This document shows, in pieces, positions 1 through 5,616 of a stretch of 5,616 nucleotides of DNA. The notes below the pieces were generated by a model. It was not told where the DNA came from. It saw only the letters and a program-made list of their open reading frames with translations, and made no database searches. Location of the stretch: positions 1-5,616 of the forward strand of contig JAFVSF010000200.1 of NCBI GenBank assembly GCA_017503885.1. The letters are read 5' to 3'. The DNA comes from Clostridia bacterium (GTDB lineage: Bacteria; Bacillota; Clostridia; Christensenellales; Borkfalkiaceae). Each line of letters begins with the position of its first letter. The stretch's first letter is position 1. The translations under genes and the position numbers were made by a program.

Positions 1-1239
1 GGGTTAATAATAGTTTCCCTTGCTTGGATAGTAATGTCGCTTATAGGATGTTTGCCTTTTATAATGAGTGGAGAAATACCATCGTTTATAGATGCTCTAT
101 TTGAAACTGTAAGTGGATTTACGACTACCGGTGCATCTATTCTTTCGGACATAGAAAAACTAAGCCACGGCAGTTTGTTTTGGAGAAGTTTTACTCACTG
201 GATAGGTGGTATGGGCGTTCTCGTTTTCGTCATGGCTGTAACCAGTAAAAATAACGATAGGTCCATACATATTTTAAGGGCAGAAATACCAGGTCCTACC
301 GTAGATAAACTCGTGCCAAGAGCAAGAGATACGGCAAAGATACTCTATTTAATTTACATTGCTTTAACGCTTATATTAGTCGTGTTGCTTTTGTGTGGAG
401 ATATGAACTTGTTTGAAAGTTTATTACATGCGTTTGGTACTGCGGGTACAGGTGGTTTCGGTATAAAAAATAGTAGTATTGGTGGGTATAGTGCTTATAG
501 CCAATGGGTAATTACCGTATTTATGTTGATATTCGGTATAAACTTTAACTTGTTCTATTTGATTTTACTCGCTAAAATTAAAGACGTTTTCAAAAGTGAA
601 GAACTTTGGGTTTATTTCACTATCGTTTTCGTTTCTATTGCGATTATAACTTGTAACATATTTGAAACTTGTAGTAGTTTTGGGGAGGCCCTTAGATTGT
701 CTTCTTTCCAAGTAGCCTCAATAATTTCGACAACAGGTTATTCAACGGCAAATTTTGCTTTGTGGCCAACGCTATCGACAAGCATATTGTTAGTTCTTAT
801 GATAACTGGGGCGTGCGCAGGTTCAACTGCAGGCGGACTGAAAATCTCAAGAGTGGTGCTTTTGGGTAAAGAAATAAAAAGAGAGTTTAAAAGAGTTCTT
901 CATCCAAGAAATACGAGTGTTATAAAATCGAACGGCAAAAGAGTAGATGAAGAAACTATGCGAGGCGTAATGAGTTATTTGATGGTTTACGTTGCTTGCG
1001 TAGTAGTAATTTTCTTGCTCATATCATTTGAGCCTTTCGGCATAGAAACAAACCTTTCGGCAACGTTAGCGTGCTTTAACAACATAGGTCCAGGTCTTGC
1101 AAGCGTTGGTCCTAGTTGCAATTATGGAATCTATACCGTATTTAGCAAAATAATCTTAACTTTTGCAATGCTTCTTGGTAGATTAGAAATTTACCCAATA
1201 TTATTAACGTTATTGCCAAGTACTTGGTTAAGGAAATAG
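1..1239 (+). CDS. trkH: TrkH-family potassium uptake transporter, membrane subunit (5' truncated by window edge)
   Basis: This is the pore-forming subunit of a Trk/Ktr-type K+ uptake system in the cytoplasmic membrane. The frame is open from base 1, so the ATG at 34 is internal. About 412 residues remain of a family that is usually ~450-490, so the first helix or so is missing. The four pore-loop repeats are recognisable (fragment numbering): SGFTTTGAS around 38-46, GTGGFG around 149-154, STTGYSTANF around 243-252 and NNIGPG around 360-365. The filter glycines are present in each. A GSTAGG intramembrane loop at about 274-279 matches the gating loop of TrkH. The family signature EIPGPT..KL.PRA is followed by a hydrophobic helix (about 114-131), and the protein ends with the typical GRLEIYPILLTLL helix. 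The cytosolic nucleotide-binding partner (TrkA/KtrA) is not in the window. The TAG stop lies 2 nt before the next ATG. The family call is firm; TrkH versus KtrB is less so. Confidence 0.93.
   Translation, partial: GLIIVSLAWIVMSLIGCLPFIMSGEIPSFIDALFETVSGFTTTGASILSDIEKLSHGSLFWRSFTHWIGGMGVLVFVMAVTSKNNDRSIHILRAEIPGPTVDKLVPRARDTAKILYLIYIALTLILVVLLLCGDMNLFESLLHAFGTAGTGGFGIKNSSIGGYSAYSQWVITVFMLIFGINFNLFYLILLAKIKDVFKSEELWVYFTIVFVSIAIITCNIFETCSSFGEALRLSSFQVASIISTTGYSTANFALWPTLSTSILLVLMITGACAGSTAGGLKISRVVLLGKEIKREFKRVLHPRNTSVIKSNGKRVDEETMRGVMSYLMVYVACVVVIFLLISFEPFGIETNLSATLACFNNIGPGLASVGPSCNYGIYTVFSKIILTFAMLLGRLEIYPILLTLLPSTWLRK
1230..1234 (+). promoter_or_regulatory. Ribosome binding site that fixes the start of the alcohol dehydrogenase gene
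   Basis: AAGGA lies 7 nt before the ATG at 1242, inside the last codons of the TrkH gene. It supports the ATG rather than the in-frame TTG at 1224, which has no purine-rich site in front of it and would extend the protein by six residues into the upstream gene. Confidence 0.8.
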
Positions 1240-1241
1240 AT

Positions 1242-2384
1242 ATGAAGAGTTTCGATATTAAAACAAAAATAAGCTTTGGCGAAAACGCTTTAGCAAGACT
1301 TAAAGAAATTAAAACTGATAATATTTTTATCGTAACAGACCCTTTCGTTGTTTCTAGTGGGCTAATAGATTATATTCAAAGACCATTAGAAGAAACTAAT
1401 GCAAGGATTGTACTGTTTAGTGACGTCGTTCCAGACCCACCGATTGATAAAGTTATAAAAGGCGTAAATTCTGCTTTAGAGTGTAAGGCAGAATATATCG
1501 TTGCAGTAGGGGGAGGCTCTGCTATGGATACTGCAAAGGCAATTCGCAAGTTTGCCAACGGTATAGACGGCGGGTATATGCCTAAACTTGTATGTATTCC
1601 TACTACGTCGGGTACGGGAAGCGAAGTAACTTCGTTTGCCGTTATTTCTGACGGCGACAAGGGTAAATATCCACTTTCATCTGAAGATATGCTCCCAGAC
1701 GAGGCAATTCTTGACGAGGTTTTAGTTAAAAGCGTACCTGCATCAATAACAGCAGATACCGGTATGGACGTAATGACTCACGCAATCGAGGCATACGTAA
1801 GCATAGATAACAACGAATTTTCGGGTGCACTTGCCGAAAAGGCAGTAGAAATTTGTGGACAATTTTTGTTAAGGTCTTACGCAGATTGTAACGATACTCA
1901 CGCTAGAAGAAAGATTCATATTGCATCTTGCTTAGCAGGGCTTGCGTTTAACTCGGCATCGCTTGGGTTAAATCACGGTATGGCACACCAATTAGGAGCG
2001 AGATTTCATATTCCTCACGGCAGAGCAAACGCCCTTTTGTTGCCTTATATAATAGAGTTTAATAGTGATATTAGGTCATCTTCAAGAAGTCAAAAAGAAT
2101 ATCGTTCTTGCGTAAAAAAATATTGTAATATTGCAAGAATTTTAGGCGTTAGCAATTTAAACGAAGTAACTACTATTAGAGCAATCGTAAGTTATTTGCA
2201 GTTTATGATGCAAGAGATGAATATGCCACTCAAAGTTTCGCAAATAATAGGTATTGATGAAAAAGACTATATGAACGCAATAGATGGCATGGCTGAATCT
2301 GCGTTAAAAGACGCTTGTACGGCAACGAATCCAAGAGTGCCTACCAAAGAAGAAATTATAGAACTTTATAAAAAGATATGGTAA
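1242..2384 (+). CDS. Iron-containing alcohol dehydrogenase (group III, Fe-ADH family)
   Basis: A cytosolic NAD(P)-dependent dehydrogenase that interconverts an alcohol with its aldehyde or ketone. At 380 aa it has the full family length. The N-terminal nucleotide-binding domain carries GGGSAMDTAKAI at residues 90-101 and PTTSGTGSEVTSFAVI at about 120-135. The C-terminal helical domain carries the metal site: D176 and H180 (in TGMDVMTHAIEAY), H245 and H259 (in NHGMAHQLG and IPHGRAN). The spacings of 4 and 14 match the iron ligands of E. coli FucO (D196, H200, H263, H277). The extra His of the HGMAH motif is present (H249), so the enzyme should be active. The start at 1242 is chosen from the AAGGA site and the usual N-terminus (MKSF..KTKI.FGENAL). 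The stop overlaps the next gene by 7 nt. The substrate cannot be read from sequence: butanol, ethanol, 1,3-propanediol, lactaldehyde or another small alcohol are all possible. It is not a GldA-type glycerol dehydrogenase by its motifs. Confidence 0.95.
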   Translation: MKSFDIKTKISFGENALARLKEIKTDNIFIVTDPFVVSSGLIDYIQRPLEETNARIVLFSDVVPDPPIDKVIKGVNSALECKAEYIVAVGGGSAMDTAKAIRKFANGIDGGYMPKLVCIPTTSGTGSEVTSFAVISDGDKGKYPLSSEDMLPDEAILDEVLVKSVPASITADTGMDVMTHAIEAYVSIDNNEFSGALAEKAVEICGQFLLRSYADCNDTHARRKIHIASCLAGLAFNSASLGLNHGMAHQLGARFHIPHGRANALLLPYIIEFNSDIRSSSRSQKEYRSCVKKYCNIARILGVSNLNEVTTIRAIVSYLQFMMQEMNMPLKVSQIIGIDEKDYMNAIDGMAESALKDACTATNPRVPTKEEIIELYKKIW

Positions 2385-3181
2385 ATAAAAATTTAAGTGA
2401 AGTTGTAAAAAATGCAGAGTGCTTTTTGCTAGATATGGACGGAACTCTTTATATAGGAGACGGTCTTATCGGCGAAATGGATAAAACGCTCGGCGTTTTA
2501 AGGGCAAACGGAAAGAAAATAATATATCTTACGAATAATTCTTCAAAGAGTAAACAAAAATATGAAGAAAAGTTGCAAAAGATAGGTCTTTTTAATTGTG
2601 AAGATAGGGTTTATACCTCTGGTATTGCAACAGCAGAGTATTTAGCAGATAAGTTTAATGGTAAAAAAGTTTACCTAATGGGTACAAAGGCTTTAAAGAA
2701 AGAATTTGAAGAAAGGGGAATAAACCTTGTTGAAGATACAACCCCTGACGTTTGCGTGCTTGCATACGATACTGAACTTACCTATGATAAACTCTGCAAG
2801 TTTGTAACTTATTTAAAAAGGGGAGCATATTATATTGCAACTCATCCCGACGTGAATTGTCCTCATCCAGAAGTGTTTATTCCAGATGCAGGTGCTTTTA
2901 TGAAACTAATTGAAGCGTCTACGGGTAAACTTCCAAACGAAATTATTGGTAAACCTTTTGATGGTATGGGCAAAAATTTAATGCGAACCCTTAATCTTGC
3001 AAGTGATAAATTTATAATGGTTGGCGATAGGCTTCACACGGATATTGCTTTTGGAAACAACTGTAATTTTGCAACTATTTTGGTTTTAAGTGGAGAGTCA
3101 ACTGTTGACGATATTGGCAAAACCGAGGGAAAGCCAGATTTTATTTTAAATAGTTTAAACGATATAACAAGTTATATCTAA
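2378..3181 (+). CDS. HAD-IIA family phosphatase (NagD / phosphoglycolate- or glycerol-3-phosphate-phosphatase-like)
   Basis: A cytosolic Mg2+-dependent phosphatase of the haloacid dehalogenase superfamily, 267 aa, the usual HAD-IIA length. The full catalytic set is present: motif I DMDGTL at 19-24 with nucleophile D19 and acid/base D21; motif II LTNNSS at 51-56; motif III K192 in IIGKP; motif IV VGDRLHTDI at 215-223 with Mg2+ ligands D217 and D222. Between II and III sits a type C2 cap (about residues 80-180) with an ATHPDVNCP segment at 154-162, where many relatives have ATNPD, and an IPDAGAF segment at 168-174. The start codon lies inside the end of the alcohol dehydrogenase gene (ATGGTAA, 7-nt overlap), with only a weak A-rich site upstream, so translation is probably coupled. 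Relatives act on small phosphates such as phosphoglycolate, glycerol-3-phosphate, UMP or p-nitrophenyl phosphate. The adjacent GlpA-like gene makes a C3 phosphate plausible, but that is inference. Confidence 0.93.
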   Translation: MVNKNLSEVVKNAECFLLDMDGTLYIGDGLIGEMDKTLGVLRANGKKIIYLTNNSSKSKQKYEEKLQKIGLFNCEDRVYTSGIATAEYLADKFNGKKVYLMGTKALKKEFEERGINLVEDTTPDVCVLAYDTELTYDKLCKFVTYLKRGAYYIATHPDVNCPHPEVFIPDAGAFMKLIEASTGKLPNEIIGKPFDGMGKNLMRTLNLASDKFIMVGDRLHTDIAFGNNCNFATILVLSGESTVDDIGKTEGKPDFILNSLNDITSYI

Positions 3182-3185
3182 GGAG
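3179..3185 (+). promoter_or_regulatory. Strong ribosome binding site of the GlpA-like oxidoreductase gene
   Basis: TAAGGAG, 5 nt before the ATG at 3191, is the best Shine-Dalgarno match in the window. It overlaps the stop codon of the phosphatase gene, so this gene can be initiated independently of coupling and may be made at a higher level than its upstream neighbours. Confidence 0.8.
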
Positions 3186-3190
3186 TAAAA

Positions 3191-4618
3191 ATGTTTGACG
3201 TAGCCGTAATCGGTGGAGGAGTTATAGGTGGTTTAATACTTAGAGAACTTTCTTCCTATGATTTAAAAATTTGTCTTTTAGAAAAAGAATACGACGTCGC
3301 AATGGGGCAAAGCAAGGCAAATAGTGGAATAGTTCACGCCGGCTTTGATGCTAAGCCTAATTCGTTAAAGGCTAAATTTAACGTTTTGGGCAATAAAATG
3401 ATGCCTAAAATTACGGCTGAATTAGGTGTTAAATATTCTAATAACGGCTCGCTCGTAGTTGCGTTTTCAAGCGAAGAAATGCAAACGCTTGAAGAACTTA
3501 AACTAAGGGGAGAGCAAAACGGTGTAGAAGGGCTTAGAATAATACTAAAAAATGAATTGCAGGAATTAGAGCCTAATATTTCAAATGATGCAGTAGGAGC
3601 ATTACTTGCAAAAACAGGTGGCATAGTTTGTCCATACGAGTTGACTATTGCATCCATTGGCAACGCAATGGATAATGGAGCAGAACTTTTTACTGCGTTT
3701 GACGTTTGCGAGATAGAAAAACAAGGGCATTTTGTTATTACGGCTAAAGACGGAAGAAAAATTTCGGCAAAATTAGTGATAAACTGTGCAGGTTACGGCA
3801 GTCAAAAAATTGCAAATTTAATAGGGGATTATTCTTTTACTATAGGTGGAAGAAAAGGCGAGTATATTCTTTTAGATAGAGAAAGTGGGCATTTGGTTAA
3901 TCATACCTTATTCTTTACTCCAACTAAAAAAGGTAAGGGAATTTTAGTCTCTCCTACGGTAGATGGCAATATTTTGTTAGGCCCTACTGCTGATGAGGTT
4001 GATTTTGAAGACCGTTCGACTACGACAAACGGTCTTGCTAGCGTTATTTCAAAGGCAAATGAAATGTGTAAAAGCGTGCCACATCACACGGCAATAACGT
4101 CTTTTACAGGCGTTAGAGCATATTCAGATAAGCACGATTTTATTATTGAAGAAAGTAGTAAGGAAAAAGGATTTTTCAACTGTGCTGGAATAGAGTCGCC
4201 AGGGCTTACGTCTGCTCCTGCAATAGCAAAATACGTTGTGGGAAATCTCATAGATAAAGCCTTGACAATAAAGAAAAAAGATAATTTTAATCCAATTAGA
4301 AAGCCAGATTATTTCTTTTCTAAATTAAGTATGGAAGAGAAAAATCAAATTATAAAAGAAAATCCCTCTTACGGTAAAATAGTATGTAGGTGCGAAAAAA
4401 TAACCGAGGGTGAAATTATAAGAGCATTGACCGAAAATCCTAAGGCTACCGATATAGACGGTGTAAAGCGAAGAACTAGAGCAGGTATGGGCAGATGCCA
4501 AGGTGGTTTTTGTCAACCTTACGTTGCTGAAATTATTGCAAAAGTAAATTGTTTAGAGCTAAACGACGTTACTAAAAACGGCAAGGGTTCAGAACTTTTA
4601 GTGGGGAAAACGAAATGA
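3191..4618 (+). CDS. GlpA-like NAD(P)/FAD-dependent oxidoreductase with C-terminal BFD-type [2Fe-2S] domain
   Basis: A flavoprotein dehydrogenase of the DAO fold, 475 aa, related to GlpA (anaerobic glycerol-3-phosphate dehydrogenase) and to L-2-hydroxyglutarate oxidases. The N-terminus has the FAD Rossmann motif GGGVIGG (8-14), ending in the ribose-binding acid E31. NSGIVHAGFDAKPNSLKAKF (44-63) is the block shared by GlpA/LhgO proteins. GRKGEYILLDR (220-230), GKGILVSPT..GNILLGPTA (248-267), FTGVRAYSDKHDFII (305-319) and AGIESPGLTSAPAIA (332-346) complete the domain. A BFD-type domain follows, with C399-x-C401, C436 and C441 (C-x-C, then C-x4-C) around VKRRTRAGMGRC, which should hold a [2Fe-2S] cluster. 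The tail (TKNGKGSELLVGKTK) is typical of the Firmicutes GlpA-like subgroup. It probably oxidises glycerol-3-phosphate to dihydroxyacetone phosphate, or a related hydroxy acid, and passes electrons to the next gene's product. The stop overlaps that gene's start by 4 nt (ATGA). Substrate assignment is tentative; cofactors are confident. Confidence 0.92.
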   Translation: MFDVAVIGGGVIGGLILRELSSYDLKICLLEKEYDVAMGQSKANSGIVHAGFDAKPNSLKAKFNVLGNKMMPKITAELGVKYSNNGSLVVAFSSEEMQTLEELKLRGEQNGVEGLRIILKNELQELEPNISNDAVGALLAKTGGIVCPYELTIASIGNAMDNGAELFTAFDVCEIEKQGHFVITAKDGRKISAKLVINCAGYGSQKIANLIGDYSFTIGGRKGEYILLDRESGHLVNHTLFFTPTKKGKGILVSPTVDGNILLGPTADEVDFEDRSTTTNGLASVISKANEMCKSVPHHTAITSFTGVRAYSDKHDFIIEESSKEKGFFNCAGIESPGLTSAPAIAKYVVGNLIDKALTIKKKDNFNPIRKPDYFFSKLSMEEKNQIIKENPSYGKIVCRCEKITEGEIIRALTENPKATDIDGVKRRTRAGMGRCQGGFCQPYVAEIIAKVNCLELNDVTKNGKGSELLVGKTK

Positions 4619-5616
4619 AAAATTACGATATAGTTATAATAGGTGGAGGTCCTGCTGGTCTTGCTTCTGCAGTATCTGCATACGATAACGGCGTTAAAAA
4701 TATTTTAATTTTAGAACGTGATGATAAACTTGGAGGAATACTCAATCAATGTATCCACAATGGGTTTGGTTTAACCCGTTTTAAAGAGAGTATGACAGGC
4801 CCGGAGTATGCCGACAAGTTTATTCAAGAGGTTAAACAAAGGAGAATAGACGTCAAGTTAAACACGACGGTTTTATCACTTAATCAAAATAAAGTTGTAA
4901 CTGCAATAAATAGCGAAGACGGTGTTTTTGAAATTCAAGCAAAAGCAGTAATTCTTGCTATGGGTTGTAGAGAGAGGAGTCGTGGTGCATTAAACGTTGC
5001 AGGTGCTAGGGTTGCAGGTGTGTATTCTGCTGGTACTGCACAAAAATACGTAAACACTAAAGGCTATTTACCAGGTAAAAACGTAGTTATTTTAGGCTCT
5101 GGCGATATTGGGCTTATAATGGCTAGAAGAATGACCTTAGAGGGAGCAAAAGTTCATGCAGTATGCGAAATTATGCCTCACTCTAGTGGACTAAAAAGGA
5201 ATATCGTGCAATGTCTAGATGATTTTGATATTCCACTCTATTTAAGTTATACGATAACAAGAATTGACGGAGAAAAGAGGGTTACAGGCGTAGAAATTGC
5301 TAAAGTTGACCAAAATAGAAAGCCAATTAAGGGAACGGAAAAGTATATTAAATGTGATACCATACTATTTTCTGTTGGTCTTATACCAGAAAATGAACTT
5401 TCAAAAGATGCAAACGTAGTGCTTTCTCCAAAAACTAGAGGGGCAGAAGTGTATCAAAATAGAGAGACAAGTGTAAGTGGTATTTTTGCTTGTGGAAACG
5501 TTTTGCAAGTGCATGATTTGGTTGATTTTGTGTCTGAAGAATCTGAACTTGCAGGCAAAAGTGCAAGCGAGTACGTTTTAAACGGAGCAAAACAAAAAGA
5601 TACGATAAATTGTAAC
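4615..5616 (+). CDS. FAD/NAD(P)-dependent oxidoreductase, partner of the GlpA-like subunit (3' truncated by window edge)
   Basis: A pyridine-nucleotide-disulfide-oxidoreductase-fold flavoprotein; 334 residues are visible and no stop is reached, against about 410-420 for relatives, so roughly the last 80 residues are missing. DIVIIGGGPAGLASAVSAY (5-23) is the FAD-binding motif, and LGGILNQCIHNGFGL (39-53) is a signature of the group fused to or paired with GlpA/HcnC-like oxidases. VILAMGCRER (112-121) follows. VVILGSGDIGLIMARRM (157-173) is the second, NAD(P)-binding Rossmann motif. GIFACGNVLQVHDLVDFV (289-306) is the C-terminal FAD contact. There is no CxxC or CxxxxC redox pair, so it is not a thioredoxin- or lipoamide-type disulfide reductase; C46 stands alone. 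GGGGA at 4603-4607, 7 nt upstream, and the ATGA overlap support the start at 4615. It likely exchanges electrons between the [2Fe-2S] domain of the upstream product and NAD(P). In related operons a small DUF1667 gene comes next. Confidence 0.92.
   Translation, partial: MKNYDIVIIGGGPAGLASAVSAYDNGVKNILILERDDKLGGILNQCIHNGFGLTRFKESMTGPEYADKFIQEVKQRRIDVKLNTTVLSLNQNKVVTAINSEDGVFEIQAKAVILAMGCRERSRGALNVAGARVAGVYSAGTAQKYVNTKGYLPGKNVVILGSGDIGLIMARRMTLEGAKVHAVCEIMPHSSGLKRNIVQCLDDFDIPLYLSYTITRIDGEKRVTGVEIAKVDQNRKPIKGTEKYIKCDTILFSVGLIPENELSKDANVVLSPKTRGAEVYQNRETSVSGIFACGNVLQVHDLVDFVSEESELAGKSASEYVLNGAKQKDTINCN

Noticed and set aside
1224..1241. Six-residue N-terminal extension of the alcohol dehydrogenase from a TTG start
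   Set aside because: It has no ribosome binding site and would overlap TrkH by 16 nt, while the ATG at 1242 has AAGGA at 7 nt and gives the usual family N-terminus.
1376..1660. Minus-strand open frame of 94 codons
   Set aside because: It lies opposite the conserved GGGSAMDTAK and PTTSGTGSE region of the alcohol dehydrogenase and has no ribosome binding site or recognisable domain; it is a shadow frame.
3334..3663. Minus-strand open frame of 109 codons
   Set aside because: It is antisense to conserved parts of the GlpA-like gene, has a low-complexity Ser-rich product and no start signals.
4008..4036. Perfect 9-bp inverted repeat (AAGACCGTT / AACGGTCTT) with an 11-nt loop inside the GlpA-like gene
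   Set aside because: It has no T-run after it, lies in the middle of a conserved coding block, and one such repeat is roughly expected by chance in a 5.6-kb window. It is unlikely to be a terminator or operator.
4325..4516. Minus-strand open frame of 63 codons
   Set aside because: It is antisense to the [2Fe-2S] domain coding region; its apparent hydrophobic and aromatic content follows from the complementary Lys/Asn-rich codons.
4615..5616. Thioredoxin-reductase-like or disulfide reductase assignment for the last gene
   Set aside because: The redox-active CxxC or CxxxxC pair is absent, while the GGILNQCIHNGFG block and the GlpA-like neighbour fit the oxidase-partner group instead.
1..5616. 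Promoters, terminators, CRISPR arrays, tRNAs, insertion sequences or a defence system
   Set aside because: The largest gap between genes is 9 nt, no repeats or RNA structures stand out on either strand, and all five genes belong to known transport or metabolic families.

Overview
The window reads as a segment of a single plus-strand operon from a low-GC Gram-positive bacterium, most likely an anaerobic member of the Clostridia. This rests on AT-rich codons (many ATA, AGA/AGG, TTA and AAA), AAGGA/AAGGAG-type ribosome binding sites and gene families common in fermentative Firmicutes. TGA is used as a stop (4616-4618), so the code is the standard bacterial one rather than the mycoplasma code. 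The exact lineage cannot be read from the sequence.

Layout: five genes cover essentially every base, with no gap longer than 9 nt. (1) 1-1239: the C-terminal ~412 residues of a TrkH-family potassium transporter membrane subunit, cut by the left edge. (2) 1242-2384: a complete iron-containing alcohol dehydrogenase of 380 aa with all four metal ligands. (3) 2378-3181: a HAD-IIA (NagD/PGP-like) phosphatase of 267 aa with an intact catalytic set. (4) 3191-4618: a GlpA-like FAD oxidoreductase of 475 aa carrying a C-terminal BFD-type [2Fe-2S] domain. (5) 4615-5616: a two-dinucleotide-binding FAD/NAD(P) oxidoreductase, cut by the right edge after 334 residues. Junctions are +2 nt, a 7-nt overlap (ATGGTAA), +9 nt and a 4-nt overlap (ATGA), so cotranscription and partial translational coupling are very likely. 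No promoter, terminator, RNA gene, mobile element or CRISPR array is visible.

Working model (inference): genes 4 and 5 form the core of a multi-subunit flavoprotein dehydrogenase of the kind usually followed in Firmicutes and Thermotogae by a small DUF1667 protein. It probably oxidises glycerol-3-phosphate or a similar hydroxy compound and passes electrons through FAD and [2Fe-2S] to the second FAD/NAD(P) subunit. The phosphatase could remove phosphate from glycerol-3-phosphate or a related C2/C3 phosphate, and the alcohol dehydrogenase could exchange NAD(P)H with an alcohol/aldehyde pair. Together they would make a redox-balancing C3/polyol module. The link to the potassium transporter is not explained by this model. 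None of the families is new; the combination is the point of interest.
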